From: Lactococcus nasutitermitis
Lineage (GTDB): Bacteria > Bacillota > Bacilli > Lactobacillales > Streptococcaceae
Assembly (NCBI RefSeq): GCF_018403765.1
Contig: NZ_BOVQ01000010.1
Coordinates: 1 to 64,000 of the forward strand
Direction of reading: 5' to 3'
Length of the DNA: 64,000 nt
The notes beneath the pieces were generated by a model, which was not told the DNA's origin, ran no database searches, and saw nothing but the letters and a program-made list of their open reading frames with translations. Shown here in pieces: positions 28,001-38,035 of this stretch. How positions within the stretch are numbered: position 1 is the first letter of the stretch; each line of letters starts with the position of its first letter. The translations under genes and the position numbers were made by a program.

Positions 28001-29095
28001 TTAGTCGTCAAACAACGAAATAATATTATTCTTATCTCTGGTGCTGTCACTTTTCTCAATCTCTGTCAGGGCTTTTAAACGATGTGCCATAACATCATTT
28101 TTATATAATCTCCGCAAATTCCACTGTGCATATTCATACCCTTGGTCTGCTGATTTTTTATACCATTTAAGGGCTTCTGTCTTATTTGCAATCACTCCTT
28201 CCCCTTGTTCATACATCAGTCCAAGACCATTTTGTGCTTCTGCATATCCCGCCATTGCTGACTTCTTGTACCATTCTAATGCCAACAATTTATTTTCTTT
28301 TGTATCACCAAGATAATAGTGATACATCCATGCTAAATTATACCAAGCCTCTGGCGAACGGTGTTTTGCCGCTTTTTTATACCAGTAAAAGGCTTCCTCT
28401 CCATTCTTGATAATCCCATCACCATAATAATAAAAAGAAGCCAAGCAAGATTGCGCCTTTCCAACATCAGCTTTTGCGCTAGCAAGATAATATTTGTATG
28501 CTTCGGTTTTGTCCGTTTTCACTCCAAGTCCCAGCGAATACATTGTCCCCAAGTTATAGACAGCAACATCACTTTCACTGCTTGCTCATACCAATAAACA
28601 GCTTTCACATAATCCTGCTCGACACCGCACCCATATCTATAATTCATTCCCATATCATTTTGCGCTGGAGAATAACCCTGGCTGGCTGCTCTTAACATCC
28701 AATACGCACACTTTTTGTCATCTTTTTCAATAACCTCCCCCCCTCCTATAGTAGTAAGCGAGCATATACTGACTTGCTGCATTGCCATGTCTTGCCAAAT
28801 TATCATCTGCCATGTAATGTTCTCTAGTTTTTTTAAATTGAACAAGCCGAATTCGCAATTTTTTATGATAAACGAGCGCAGCAGCCTCTTTCACCAGGAT
28901 ATGACACGTTTGAAGTTCTTGCCTATCAACTTCCCACTGATACTCAGATTTATAGCCTATAGTAATCCAGCCGTGTTCAACAGAAATCAACGTAACATAA
29001 TAAGTGAAATCTATATAATCATTTCTTGATAGAATTTCTTGGAGAAAACTTTGCGCATACCTCCAAAAGGTCATGTCCTGTGTTGTCATTCTCAT
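28001..29095 (-). pseudogene. Sel1-repeat protein gene broken by two frameshifts
   Basis: Three overlapping frames join into one protein of about 365 residues: an N-terminal part (29095-28727, no repeats recognised at first), then Sel1/TPR-like repeats (AAKHRSPEAWYNLAWMYHYYL, SAMAGYAEAQNGLGLMYEQG, SADQGYEYAQWNL). Break 1 is at a run of seven C (minus-strand G7) near 28737-28743, where one base fewer restores RRGEVIEKDD. Break 2 is near 28575, where one extra A restores AVKSDVAVYNLGTMYSLG. Sel1 proteins are usually scaffolds. An extended -10 (TGTTATAAT, 29123-29131) precedes it. True decay, phase variation or sequencing error all remain possible. Confidence 0.75.
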
Positions 29096-29185
29096 TCTTT
29101 ACCTCGACATTTTTTTATGACTATTATAACACTTTATCTTATTCTTTGGAATACGTTTTAGCAATTCTCCCCAAAAATTTTCAAC

Positions 29186-29212
29186 AAAAAAACTACCCAA
29201 AGGATAGTTTTT
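29186..29212 (-). terminator. terminator after rpsN, end of the S10 unit
   Basis: AAAAACTATCC/GGGTAGTTTTTTT hairpin with a TTT loop and T run on the minus strand, 10 nt past the rpsN stop. Confidence 0.82.
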
Positions 29213-29222
29213 ATATTTTAAA

Positions 29223-29408
29223 TTACCAAGAAGCTTTTTTAACGCCTGGAAGCTCACCTTTGTAGGCAAGTTCGCGCAAGCAGATACGGCAAAGTTTAAA
29301 TTTGCGGTAAACTGAATGTGGACGTCCGCAGCGTTCGCAACGTGTGTAGGCTTGCGTTGAGAATTTTGCTTTGCGATGATTTTTAACAACCATAGATGTT
29401 TTAGCCAT
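29223..29408 (-). CDS. rpsN: 30S ribosomal protein S14, zinc type
   Basis: 61 residues with two C-x2-C pairs (RCERCG … CRICLREL), the zinc-ribbon form. In the usual spc order rpsH would follow; here a terminator and the Sel1/WxL insertion follow instead, making rpsN the last gene of the S10-led unit. Confidence 0.97.
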   Translation of the reverse strand: MAKTSMVVKNHRKAKFSTQAYTRCERCGRPHSVYRKFKLCRICLRELAYKGELPGVKKASW

Positions 29409-29425
29409 TTTTAATTCTCCTCCTA

Positions 29426-29968
29426 TTATTTCGCGAACGGCATGCCAAGTTTAGCAAGCAATTCATGTGATTCTTCATCAGTATTTGCAGTAGTTACGAC
29501 AACAATGTCCATACCACGAACTTTATCTACATCATCATAAGTGATTTCTGGGAAGATAAGTTGTTCTTTAACACCGAGTGTGTAGTTCCCGCGTCCATCA
29601 AATGCTTTATTTGATACACCGTGGAAATCACGTACACGTGGAAGAGAAACAGTTACAAGCTTGTCCAAAAATTCAAACATACGTTCGCCACGAAGTGTTA
29701 CTTTCGCACCGATTGCTTGACCTTCACGCAGACGGAAAGCAGCGACAGATTTCTTAGCTTTCGTGATAAGTGGTTTTTGACCTGAGATAAGCGCCAATTC
29801 AGCAACTGCTTTATCAAGAAGTTTAGAGTTATTTGTAGCTTCTCCGACACCCATGTTAATCACGATTTTGTCAACTTTTGGCACTGCCATGATAGAAGTA
29901 TAGCCAAATTTTTCAGTCAACGCTGGTACTACTTCGTTAGTGTATTTTTCTTTTAAACGATTAGTCAT
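29426..29968 (-). CDS. rplE: 50S ribosomal protein L5
   Basis: 180 residues ([54 protein letters not shown]). Contacts 5S rRNA and P-site tRNA. Between rplX and rpsN. Confidence 0.97.
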   Translation of the reverse strand: MTNRLKEKYTNEVVPALTEKFGYTSIMAVPKVDKIVINMGVGEATNNSKLLDKAVAELALISGQKPLITKAKKSVAAFRLREGQAIGAKVTLRGERMFEFLDKLVTVSLPRVRDFHGVSNKAFDGRGNYTLGVKEQLIFPEITYDDVDKVRGMDIVVVTTANTDEESHELLAKLGMPFAK

Positions 29969-29986
29969 ATTCTTTCTCCTTCCGTC

Positions 29987-30292
29987 TTAGTCTAGGACTT
30001 CGCCTGATTTTTTGTTGAAACGAACTTTTTTGCCGTCAACTTCTTTATAACCAACGCGTCCTGCGACACCGTTCTTGTCAAGCACTTGCACGTTAGAAAC
30101 GTGGATAGGAGCTGCGATTTCAAGAATAGCACCATTTGGATTTTCAGCATCTGGTTTTTGGTGTTTCTTCATAATAGCAACACCTTCAACGACGACTTTG
30201 TTCACTTTTGGCAAAGCTTTAAGTACTTTACCAGTTGTACCGCGGTCTTTACCTGCGATAACTTTAACTGTATCACCAGTTTTTACAAACAT
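29987..30292 (-). CDS. rplX: 50S ribosomal protein L24
   Basis: 101 residues with an N-terminal KOW motif ([20 protein letters not shown]). Assembly initiator protein of the 50S. The 118-nt gap upstream, towards rplN, holds a GCCC/GGGC hairpin and one copy of the dispersed palindrome. Confidence 0.96.
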   Translation of the reverse strand: MFVKTGDTVKVIAGKDRGTTGKVLKALPKVNKVVVEGVAIMKKHQKPDAENPNGAILEIAAPIHVSNVQVLDKNGVAGRVGYKEVDGKKVRFNKKSGEVLD

Positions 30293-30385
30293 TTTAATGT
30301 TTCCTTTCTTACGCCCTTATGGGCACCCTGATTTCTCTATTAACAACTATTGTTGCATTTTCAAGCTTGTCAGGGGACTATTTTA

Positions 30386-30408
30386 TTTTTGACAGTTCTG
30401 TCAAAAAA
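30386..30408. repeat. dispersed palindrome, copy 2
   Basis: TTTTTGACAG and CTGTCAAAAA around TT, in the rplN-rplX gap and touching the rplN stop codon region. Confidence 0.85.
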
Positions 30409-30410
30409 TT

Positions 30411-30779
30411 TTAAAGAACTTCAGGTGCCAATGACACAATCTTCATGAAGTTACCTTCACGGAGTTCACGTGCAACTGGACCAAAGATACGTGTGCCACG
30501 TGGAGTTTTGTCATCACGAATGAGAACTGCTGCATTTTCGTCAAATTTGATGTATGAACCATCAGCGCGTTTTGCGCCATGTTTTGTACGAACGATAACA
30601 GCTTTTACCACGTCACCTTTTTTAACAGCTCCACCAGGGGCAGCTGATTTTACTGTAGCTACAATGATATCACCGATACCAGCGAACTTACGTGAAGACC
30701 CACCCAATACACGGATAGTCAAAAGTTCTTTAGCACCTGAGTTATCTGCAACTTTCAAACGAGATTCTGTTTGAATCAT
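30411..30779 (-). CDS. rplN: 50S ribosomal protein L14
   Basis: 122 residues ([40 protein letters not shown]). Forms an intersubunit bridge. First gene of the classical spc segment, here continuous with the S10 segment. Confidence 0.97.
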   Translation of the reverse strand: MIQTESRLKVADNSGAKELLTIRVLGGSSRKFAGIGDIIVATVKSAAPGGAVKKGDVVKAVIVRTKHGAKRADGSYIKFDENAAVLIRDDKTPRGTRIFGPVARELREGNFMKIVSLAPEVL

Positions 30780-30801
30780 GCTAATTTCCTCCTAGTTTTG
30801 C

Positions 30802-31062
30802 TTAGATAATAACAGCTTCTTCAACGATTTCGATCAAACGGAAATGTTTGTCCTTAGACAAAGGACGAGTTTCCATGATACGAACGATATCACCAGTTTT
30901 GGCAGTATTGTTTTCGTCATGAGCTTTATATTTTTTAGAATAATTGATACGTTTACCATAGACAGGGTGGTTACGTTTTGTTTCAACAACAACTGTGATA
31001 GTCTTATCCATCTTGTCAGAAACCACGCGGCCTTGATAAACTTTACGTTGATTACGTTCCAT
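30802..31062 (-). CDS. rpsQ: 30S ribosomal protein S17
   Basis: 86 residues, OB-fold rRNA binder ([39 protein letters not shown]). Confidence 0.97.
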   Translation of the reverse strand: MERNQRKVYQGRVVSDKMDKTITVVVETKRNHPVYGKRINYSKKYKAHDENNTAKTGDIVRIMETRPLSKDKHFRLIEIVEEAVII

Positions 31063-31079
31063 TTATAGTTTCTCCTGTA

Positions 31080-31289
31080 CTATTTGTTCAATTCAGCTTG
31101 CACCGTTTTTACACGAGCAATAGTTTTTTTCACATCGTTGAGCTTAGTGGTATCTTCAAGACGACCAGCAGCTGCTTGGAAACGAAGTTCAAATAATTCT
31201 TTTTTTAATTCTGCTTCACGAGCTGTCAATTCTTCAACTGACAAAGCGCGCAAATCTTTAAGAAGTGATTTAGTTTCGCTTAATTTCAT
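31080..31289 (-). CDS. rpmC: 50S ribosomal protein L29
   Basis: 69 residues ([40 protein letters not shown]). Its start overlaps the end of rplP by one base; located at the exit tunnel, part of the SRP/trigger factor docking site. Confidence 0.96.
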   Translation of the reverse strand: MKLSETKSLLKDLRALSVEELTAREAELKKELFELRFQAAAGRLEDTTKLNDVKKTIARVKTVQAELNK

Positions 31290-31702
31290 TACGCTTCACC
31301 TCGTTTCACGAATTTAGTTTTTACAGGAAGTTTGTGTGATGCAAGACGCAATGCTTCACGAGCAGTTGCTTCATCAACACCACCAAGTTCAAACATGACT
31401 TTACCACGTTTTACTGGGGCAACCCAACCTGCAGGAGCACCTTTACCAGACCCTTGACGTACACCAATACCTTTAGTGGTGTATGACTTGTGTGGGAAGA
31501 TTTTAATCCAAACCTGACCGTTACGTTTCATATAACGAGTCATTGCAATACGGGCAGCTTCGATTTGGCGGTTAGTAATCCAGTGAGAAGTTTGTGCTTG
31601 AAGCCCAAATTCACCGAATGTTACTTCTTTACCACCTTTAGCTTCGCCACGCATTTTACCGCGGAATTCACGACGGTGTTTTACACGTTTTGGTACTAAC
31701 AT
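31289..31702 (-). CDS. rplP: 50S ribosomal protein L16
   Basis: 137 residues ([40 protein letters not shown]). Near the A site and peptidyl transferase centre. Starts 4 nt after rpsC. Confidence 0.97.
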   Translation of the reverse strand: MLVPKRVKHRREFRGKMRGEAKGGKEVTFGEFGLQAQTSHWITNRQIEAARIAMTRYMKRNGQVWIKIFPHKSYTTKGIGVRQGSGKGAPAGWVAPVKRGKVMFELGGVDEATAREALRLASHKLPVKTKFVKRGEA

Positions 31703-31705
31703 GGA

Positions 31706-32359
31706 TTAGTTTTCTCCTTTCACAGATTTTTTAGTTGGGAGAATTTCACCACGGTAAATCCAAACTTTAACACCGAGTTTACCATAAGTAGTGTCTGCTT
31801 CTTCCCAAGCATAGTCGATATCCGCACGCAATGTGTGAAGTGGAACTGTACCTTCAGAATATCCTTCTGCACGGGCAATATCAGCACCGTTCAAACGTCC
31901 AGATACTTGAGTTTTGATACCTTTAGCTCCAGCACGCATTGTACGTTGGATAGCTTGTTTTTGAGCACGACGGAAAGCAATACGTGCTTCAAGTTGTTTA
32001 GCAATACCATCACCAACAAGATGAGCGTCCAAATCAGGTTTTTTGATTTCAACGATATTGATGTGAACTTGTTTACCAGTCAATTTGTTAAGTTCTGCAC
32101 GGAGTGCATCAACGTTTGCTCCAGATTTCCCGATAACCATACCAGGTTTAGCTGTATGCAATGTAACAATAACTTTATTAACAGCACGTTCAGTTTCAAT
32201 AGTTGAAACTGCTGCATCAGCAAGTTTTGTATTGATAAGTTTACGAATTGCTAAATCTTCGTGAAGGTAATCCGCATATTCCTTTTCAGCATACCATTTG
32301 GCATCCCAATCGCGAATAACGCCAACACGCATTCCTATTGGATGTACTTTTTGACCCAC
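31706..32359 (-). CDS. rpsC: 30S ribosomal protein S3
   Basis: 217 residues with a KH domain ([20 protein letters not shown]) and the C-terminal S3 domain ([20 protein letters not shown]). Part of the mRNA entry channel. Confidence 0.97.
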   Translation of the reverse strand: MGQKVHPIGMRVGVIRDWDAKWYAEKEYADYLHEDLAIRKLINTKLADAAVSTIETERAVNKVIVTLHTAKPGMVIGKSGANVDALRAELNKLTGKQVHINIVEIKKPDLDAHLVGDGIAKQLEARIAFRRAQKQAIQRTMRAGAKGIKTQVSGRLNGADIARAEGYSEGTVPLHTLRADIDYAWEEADTTYGKLGVKVWIYRGEILPTKKSVKGEN

Positions 32360-32371
32360 GATTTTACCTCC

Positions 32372-32719
32372 TTATTCTTTCTCAGCCACAACAACTGTGA
32401 TGTGACTTGTACGTTTGTTAATTGGTGAAGCTGAACCTTTGGCACGTGGACGGAAACGTTTCATCGTTGGTCCTTCGTTAATATAAGTTTCGCTAACTAC
32501 CAAATTAGCTTTTTCAAGACCAAAGTTATTTTCTGCATTAGCGATAGCACTATTAAGTACTTTTTCAACTTCTACAGCACCTTTAGTCGGTGTAAATTTC
32601 AAAATTGCGATTGCATCTGCAACACGTTTCCCACGAATCAAGTCCACTACAAGACGAGTTTTACGAGGTGAAACGCGAACTGTTTTTGCAGTTGCTTTAG
32701 CTGAAGTAATTTCTGCCAT
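32372..32719 (-). CDS. rplV: 50S ribosomal protein L22
   Basis: 115 residues ([12 protein letters not shown]-type [40 protein letters not shown] loop that lines the exit tunnel). Confidence 0.97.
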   Translation of the reverse strand: MAEITSAKATAKTVRVSPRKTRLVVDLIRGKRVADAIAILKFTPTKGAVEVEKVLNSAIANAENNFGLEKANLVVSETYINEGPTMKRFRPRAKGSASPINKRTSHITVVVAEKE

Positions 32720-32732
32720 TTATTCTCTCCTC

Positions 32733-33008
32733 TTATTTAGTCTTGCGATCGTCACCTGAATGACCGCGGAATGTACGTGTAGGTGCAAATTCACCAAGTT
32801 TGTGTCCAACCATATCTTCTTGAACATAAACTGGTACGTGTTTGCGACCATCGTAAACAGCAATAGTAAGCCCTACAAAGCTAGGATAGATTGTAGAACG
32901 ACGTGACCAAGTCTTGATCACTGATTTTCTTTCGGCGTTTTCTTGAGCTTCTACTTTTTTAAGTAGATGTTCATCGGCGAAAGGTCCTTTTTTAAGACTA
33001 CGACTCAT
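32733..33008 (-). CDS. rpsS: 30S ribosomal protein S19
   Basis: 91 residues ([40 protein letters not shown]). A 188-nt gap separates it from rplB, longer than the other gaps in this unit; the gap holds hairpins CGCC/GGCG and GATGTC/GACATC and a possible weak promoter (TTGTCA, 16 nt, TATATG). Confidence 0.97.
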   Translation of the reverse strand: MSRSLKKGPFADEHLLKKVEAQENAERKSVIKTWSRRSTIYPSFVGLTIAVYDGRKHVPVYVQEDMVGHKLGEFAPTRTFRGHSGDDRKTK

Positions 33009-33196
33009 GAATGAGTTTCTCCTTTAAATATTGTTACCACACACGTTACTAAGACGCGGCTGGCGGATATGTGATGTCTTCTCGACATCTCATCAAATCT
33101 GGAACTGTTAGCTTGAATGCTCTCAGAGTTTCATATACTATCATTTTCAAATTTGACAAGACGCCGAGAAGGCGAATTGTTTCATCGAGAGATGAA

Positions 33197-34033
33197 TTAT
33201 TTTCCGTCGTTGATACGACGAACAATAAGATTGTTTGATCTTGCTTTTTTGTTGCGTGTCTTGAGACCAAGAGCTGGTTTGCCCCATGGAGTCATTGGAG
33301 ATTTACGTCCAACTGGTTGTTTACCTTCACCACCACCGTGTGGGTGATCGTTAGGGTTCATAACAGAACCACGAACTGTAGGACGGATACCAAGATAACG
33401 TGTACGTCCAGCTTTACCAAGATTAATCAAGTTTTGTTGTTCATTACCAACAACACCGATAGTTGCACGACAAGTTGAAAGAATCATACGAACTTCACCT
33501 GATTGGAGACGAATAAGTGTGTATTTACCTTCAATACCAAGTACTTGTGCTGAACCACCTGCGGCACGGACAAGTTGTCCACCATGACCAGGTTTTAATT
33601 CAATGTTGTGAACCAATGTACCAACTGGAATGTTAGCAAGTGGCAAAGCATTACCAACTTTAATGTCGGCTGCAGTACCAGATACAACTGTCATTCCAAC
33701 TTCAAGGCCTTTAGGAGCCAAGATGTATGATTTGATACCATTTTCGTAAACAATCAATGCGATGTTTGCTGTACGATTTGGATCATATTCGATAGTTGCA
33801 ACTTTAGCGACAACATCATCTGTTGTACGTTTGAAGTCAACCAAACGATATTTCTTTTTGTGTCCTCCACCTTGATGGCGAACAGTGATACGACCGAGGT
33901 TGTTACGCCCCGCTTTGCTATTCAAACTTACAAGCAAGCTCTTTTCAGGAGTGCTGGTAGTGATTTCAGCAAAATCGCTAGACGTCATATTACGACGACC
34001 GTTTGAGGTAGGTTTGTAAACTTTAATTCCCAC
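33197..34033 (-). CDS. rplB: 50S ribosomal protein L2
   Basis: 278 residues ([21 protein letters not shown]-terminal [20 protein letters not shown] signature). Needed for subunit association and peptidyl transfer. Confidence 0.97.
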   Translation of the reverse strand: MGIKVYKPTSNGRRNMTSSDFAEITTSTPEKSLLVSLNSKAGRNNLGRITVRHQGGGHKKKYRLVDFKRTTDDVVAKVATIEYDPNRTANIALIVYENGIKSYILAPKGLEVGMTVVSGTAADIKVGNALPLANIPVGTLVHNIELKPGHGGQLVRAAGGSAQVLGIEGKYTLIRLQSGEVRMILSTCRATIGVVGNEQQNLINLGKAGRTRYLGIRPTVRGSVMNPNDHPHGGGEGKQPVGRKSPMTPWGKPALGLKTRNKKARSNNLIVRRINDGK

Positions 34034-34048
34034 GATTTATCTCCTTTC

Positions 34049-34345
34049 TTATTCAGCGTCTTCGCCGAAGATTTCGATGCTCTTAGAGTCAGCTGTAAGA
34101 GTAACGATAGCTTTTTTATAACCAGGTTTTGTACCTGTATAGCGACCAACGCGTTTTGCTTTAGGTTTAACAGTAACTGTATTTACTGAAGCGACTTTTA
34201 CACCTTCAAATACTGCTTCAACAGCTTGTTTGATAAGAAGTTTGTGCGCGCGAGCGTCAACTTCAAAAGTGTATTTTTTTTCATCCATAGCTGCCATAGA
34301 AGCTTCTGTGATGATTGGTTTTTTGATTACATCATAAAGTGACAT
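34049..34345 (-). CDS. rplW: 50S ribosomal protein L23
   Basis: 98 residues ([40 protein letters not shown]). Exit-tunnel protein, trigger factor and SRP dock. The start overlaps the rplD stop by one base. Confidence 0.97.
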   Translation of the reverse strand: MSLYDVIKKPIITEASMAAMDEKKYTFEVDARAHKLLIKQAVEAVFEGVKVASVNTVTVKPKAKRVGRYTGTKPGYKKAIVTLTADSKSIEIFGEDAE

Positions 34346-34971
34346 TATGCAAGAACCTCCTCAATTTGAGACAGAGCTGATTTTACTACGAGAAGCTTGT
34401 CAGTTGATACGATATCAAGTACGCTTACTGTGTTAGCAGTTGTAACTTTTACGTTTTCAAGGTTACGAGCAGAAAGTGCTGCAAATTCATTGCCTTCGTT
34501 TGGAAGAACAACAAGAACCTTACGTTCTAATGAAAGAGCTGAGATAACTTTTGCAAATTCACTTGTTTTAGGTGCTGCAAATTCAAGTGCATCAACAGCA
34601 ATCAAATTGCTTTCAGCAACTTTTGTTGAGTAAACTGATTTAAGAGCAAGTTGACGAACTTTTTGTGGTAACTTGTAAGCATAGCTACGTGGATTAGGTC
34701 CGAAGACAGTTCCACCGCCACGGAATTGTGGTGAGCGGATTGAACCTTGACGGGCACGTCCAGTTCCTTTTTGACGCCATGGTTTTTTACCACCGCCAGA
34801 TACGAGCGAACGATTTTTATGTGCGTGCGTTCCTTGACGGAGGCTGGCGCGTTGTGAGAGAACAACGTCAAACACAACTGATTCATTTGGTTCGATACCA
34901 AATACTGTGTCGTTGAGTTCAACTTCTCCAGCTTTTGTGCCATCTTGTTTGAATAATGATACTTTAGCCAT
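34345..34971 (-). CDS. rplD: 50S ribosomal protein L4
   Basis: 208 residues with the tunnel loop [20 protein letters not shown]. In other bacteria L4 is also the autoregulator of the S10 operon; no test of that is possible here, but the operon does start with a structured leader. Confidence 0.97.
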   Translation of the reverse strand: MAKVSLFKQDGTKAGEVELNDTVFGIEPNESVVFDVVLSQRASLRQGTHAHKNRSLVSGGGKKPWRQKGTGRARQGSIRSPQFRGGGTVFGPNPRSYAYKLPQKVRQLALKSVYSTKVAESNLIAVDALEFAAPKTSEFAKVISALSLERKVLVVLPNEGNEFAALSARNLENVKVTTANTVSVLDIVSTDKLLVVKSALSQIEEVLA

Positions 34972-34997
34972 TATAGATTATCTATCTCCTTTCCTTC

Positions 34998-35621
34998 TTA
35001 TTTAGCTTTGATTGCTGATTTGATAACAATCAAAGATTTCTTAGCTCCAGGAACGTTACCTTTTACAAGGATAACATTTTTTTCTGGAAGCACTTGTGCA
35101 ATGACAAGGTTTTGTACGGTAACACGTTGATTACCCATGCGCCCTGCAAGGTGTTTACCTTTTGGCACACGGTTAGCGGCTACAGGTCCCATTGAACCTG
35201 GACGACGGTGGTAACGAGAACCATGAGCCATAGGTCCACGTGATTGTCCCCAACGTTTGATAGGTCCTTGGTAACCTTTACCTTTTGATGTTCCGGTAAC
35301 ATCTACGACATCTCCAGCTGCGAATGTATCAACAGTGATTTCTGAGCCAACTTCTAAGCCTTCGAGTCCTTTAAATTCACGAACGAAGCGCTTAGGAGTC
35401 GTGTTAGCTTTAGCAGCGTGACCTTTGGCGGGTTTGTTAGTCAAAACTTCACGAAGTGTATCGAAACCAACTTGAGTTGCTTCATAGCCGTCTGTTTCAA
35501 CAGATTTGACTTGGAGAACTGTGTTAGGAGTTGCTTCAATTACAGTTACGGGGATTAATTCACCGTTTTCTGTGAAGATTTGAGTCATTCCCACTTTTTT
35601 CCCTAAGATTCCTTTTGACAT
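34998..35621 (-). CDS. rplC: 50S ribosomal protein L3
   Basis: 207 residues ([40 protein letters not shown]). Start taken at 35621 behind AAAGG; 11 upstream in-frame codons have no RBS. Preceded by an unusual 160-nt structured spacer after rpsJ. Confidence 0.96.
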   Translation of the reverse strand: MSKGILGKKVGMTQIFTENGELIPVTVIEATPNTVLQVKSVETDGYEATQVGFDTLREVLTNKPAKGHAAKANTTPKRFVREFKGLEGLEVGSEITVDTFAAGDVVDVTGTSKGKGYQGPIKRWGQSRGPMAHGSRYHRRPGSMGPVAANRVPKGKHLAGRMGNQRVTVQNLVIAQVLPEKNVILVKGNVPGAKKSLIVIKSAIKAK

Positions 35622-35679
35622 GAGAATACCTTTCTTAATGTGTGAGTTTTTCATCTAATAATAATTAAGATGAATAGTG

Positions 35680-35787
35680 CTTTAATTGCGTGATTTTTTG
35701 TTCAATACGAGGAAGGCGAAGCGAAGTTACCTAAAGGCAATGAGCTGAAGCCTGACGAAGTATTGGGCGAAAAAGCACCAATTAAAG
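35680..35787 (-). promoter_or_regulatory. structured RNA element between rpsJ and rplC
   Basis: The spacer closes on itself: CTTTAATTG/CAATTAAAG outer arms (9 bp), then TTTTT…CAATAC/GTATTG…AAAAA, then AGGC/GCCT with an inner CCT/AGG hairpin. It starts in the rpsJ stop codon region and lies in the mRNA, so it could act on stability or on rplC translation. I do not recognise a named family. Confidence 0.5.
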
Positions 35788-36090
35788 TTTGATTTCGATG
35801 TTGACACCACTTGGCAAATCAAGTTTCATCAATGAATCAACTGTTTTTTGTGTTGGTTCGATGATGTCAATCAAGCGTTTGTGTGTGCGCATTTCGAATT
35901 GTTCGCGGCTGTCTTTGTATTTGTGCGTTGCACGAATAACTGTATAGACACTGCGGTCAGTAGGAAGTGGAATTGGTCCACTTACTTCTGCATTTGTACG
36001 CTTAGCAGTTTCAACGATTTTTTCAGCTGCTGCGTCCAAAATACGATGTTCATAAGCTTTCAAGCGAATACGAATTTTTTTAGTTGCCAT
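35782..36090 (-). CDS. rpsJ: 30S ribosomal protein S10
   Basis: 102 residues ([40 protein letters not shown]). First gene of the S10 operon; S10 also serves as NusE in antitermination. Strong promoter at 36221-36249 and a folded leader precede it. Confidence 0.98.
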
Positions 36091-36127
36091 TTTTTCTCCT
36101 TCGTCTATTTTTTAATAGGCTAGCTCT

Positions 36128-36184
36128 GTGAGAAAACCGGCACGCTGGTATGGCAATACCTTCGGGTGTGTCGCAACCTCTCAC
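36128..36184 (-). promoter_or_regulatory. structured leader of the S10 operon
   Basis: GTGAGA/TCTCAC closes a domain with internal hairpins (GGTATTGCCATACC; GGTTGCGACACACC facing GCGTGCCGG). It lies between promoter and rpsJ start, where S10-operon autoregulatory leaders occur in other bacteria. Confidence 0.6.
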
Positions 36185-36220
36185 TTCATTGCTACATACT
36201 GTTTTTAACAGCACCTGTCT

Positions 36221-36249
36221 ATTTTATCAAAGCTAATGTGACTTGTCAA
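36221..36249 (-). promoter_or_regulatory. promoter of the S10 operon
   Basis: TTGACA, 17 nt, TAAAAT on the minus strand, with TGA extending the -10; about 130 nt before rpsJ. Confidence 0.82.
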
Positions 36250-36322
36250 GACTGGGAGACTATTTTTTTTGTATTTTTTGGAGATCCATATTTCGTTTTC
36301 TTGTTTTTTAGGAGTTAGAATT

Positions 36323-36350
36323 TTGTTCATTCATTAAATTTTGTTATAAT
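36323..36350 (+). promoter_or_regulatory. promoter of mscL
   Basis: TTGTTC, 16 nt, TATAAT with extended TGT, 28 nt before the mscL start codon. Confidence 0.55.
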
Positions 36351-36378
36351 GTTTATAAATATGTAATAAGGAGGATTT

Positions 36379-36744
36379 ATGTTAAAAGAATTTAAGAATT
36401 TTATTTTACGTGGCAACGTGCTTGATTTGGCCGTTGGTGTCATTATTGGTGCTGCCTTTACGGCGCTGGTTAAGTCTTTGGTGGATAATTTAATCAATCC
36501 TTTAATCGGACTTTTCGTGCAAAATAGTGCATTGGCTCATTTGTACTTTACAGTTGGCAAGGCTAAATTTACTTATGGTTCATTTATCAATGATTTAATT
36601 AATTTTGTGATTACAGCCTTTGTTGTGTTCCTTATGATTAAAGCTATCAATAAACTCTTTCCTAAAAAAGAAGATACTGCTGCGGTTATTGAGAGTGAAG
36701 AATTGGAAACTTTGCGTGAAATTCGTGATTTATTGAAAAAATAA
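36379..36744 (+). CDS. mscL: large-conductance mechanosensitive channel
   Basis: 121 residues with two membrane helices: TM1 [20 protein letters not shown] lining the pore and TM2 [17 protein letters not shown], then a charged cytoplasmic helix ([13 protein letters not shown]). Opens under membrane tension to release solutes during osmotic downshock. Monocistronic; AAGGAGG 6 nt upstream of ATG. Confidence 0.96.
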   Translation: MLKEFKNFILRGNVLDLAVGVIIGAAFTALVKSLVDNLINPLIGLFVQNSALAHLYFTVGKAKFTYGSFINDLINFVITAFVVFLMIKAINKLFPKKEDTAAVIESEELETLREIRDLLKK

Positions 36745-36764
36745 GCCTGTTGGCTTATTTTTTT
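36736..36764. terminator. shared terminator of mscL and the MATE gene
   Basis: AAAAATAAGCC/GGCTTATTTTT with a TGTT loop, flanked by A and T runs; overlaps both stop regions of the convergent genes. Confidence 0.87.
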
Positions 36765-38035
36765 GTCAGTTGATAAAATTTTATTTTTAAAAATATAAAG
36801 CGAAAAAGGTTGTCTAAGACGACAGCTATCCAGACGCCAACAAGTCCTAGATGAAGGAAAATTCCTAAGAAACTGCCTAAGATAAGACGGATGGCAAACA
36901 TTCCAATCGTTGTCGTGTAGAAGGGAAGTTTTGCATTTCCTATTCCTTGGAAGGCTGCCGTGTAAGTTGTTGTGCCTGTGACGAAGAAAGTTGCTAAGAG
37001 TGAGAATAAAATGACGGTATCGCTACTTTGTGTGGCGATTTTTTCTGTGGTAAATAGAGCATTAAGCCAATGGCTGCTTGCAAAAAGGAAAAGTCCAATA
37101 ATGAGCATCATGATGCTGGATAACCAATAAGTGCGGCGAATGTATTGCTTGATATTGTTGATATTTTCCTGCGCAAACTCTTGTGCAACTAAAATGACGG
37201 TGACCGTTGCCATACCGAATGCGGGCATATAGTTGAATTGTGTGATGCTTTCGCCAATAGCATTTCCTGCAAAAACACGACTTCCAAAACTGATGACGAG
37301 CGCCATGACGAGCAAATCGCCAATCCGCATGGATAAACGTTCTCCTGTGGCTGGAATGGTCAAGTTTATCAACTCTTTGTCAAGTTTTTCTCGGAAGAAA
37401 TGACGTGTGGGATGTTCGGTGTTTAATTTTTTATAGAGAAAAATACTCGCAATGAGACGTGCTACAATCGTGCCAAGTGCTGCTCCGACGACTCCGAAAT
37501 GAAAAACGAAAATTAGAGTTGCTGAAAAAATCAAATTGAGAATATTTGCCATAAAACTTGCCCACATGGGCGTTTTTGTATTGCCTCGCGCACGCAGAAA
37601 ACTGCCAAAAGTCGTCATCAAGCCAAGTAAAATAATCATTCCTCCTACTAAGGCAAGATAGACTGTGGCAAGATTTAACACGGTCGCGCGCGCACCAATG
37701 ATATAAGCAATCGGTCTGCCAAGGGTGACCGAAAGAATTCCCATCATTAGACTGACGAGAACGGTGAATTTTACTGCTGAATTGGCAAGTTGCTGGACTT
37801 TGTCAGTGTTTTTTTCGGCGATTTTGCGGGCGAATAGGCTAGAAACCATTGTGCCGAGGGCTATAAAAATCGCTTGATAGACTGTGATAACATTGTTGGC
37901 GAGGGAAACAGCGGCAACTGCTGAAAGACTGATATGTGACACGAGAAATGTGTCGGAAAGTCCTACGAGCATTTGCAGGAAATTTTCGATAATCGCTGGG
38001 AAGGCAAACTTTACTATTTCGCGGCTTGACTTCAT
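36755..38035 (-). CDS. MATE-family multidrug/metabolite exporter
   Basis: 426 residues, about twelve membrane helices in two MATE halves (IVKFAFPAIIENFLQMLVGL at the N terminus; INLTIPATGERLSMRIGDLL starting the second). Cation-coupled export is the family role; substrate unknown. Its ATG overlaps the thrC stop (ATGA), so the two genes are co-translated, which hints at a link to threonine or related metabolites without proving it. Confidence 0.9.
   Translation of the reverse strand: MKSSREIVKFAFPAIIENFLQMLVGLSDTFLVSHISLSAVAAVSLANNVITVYQAIFIALGTMVSSLFARKIAEKNTDKVQQLANSAVKFTVLVSLMMGILSVTLGRPIAYIIGARATVLNLATVYLALVGGMIILLGLMTTFGSFLRARGNTKTPMWASFMANILNLIFSATLIFVFHFGVVGAALGTIVARLIASIFLYKKLNTEHPTRHFFREKLDKELINLTIPATGERLSMRIGDLLVMALVISFGSRVFAGNAIGESITQFNYMPAFGMATVTVILVAQEFAQENINNIKQYIRRTYWLSSIMMLIIGLFLFASSHWLNALFTTEKIATQSSDTVILFSLLATFFVTGTTTYTAAFQGIGNAKLPFYTTTIGMFAIRLILGSFLGIFLHLGLVGVWIAVVLDNLFRFIFLKIKFYQLTKK

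Noticed and set aside
29099-29389. 96-codon minus-strand frame over rpsN
   Set aside because: Out-of-frame shadow of S14 running into the intergenic terminator.
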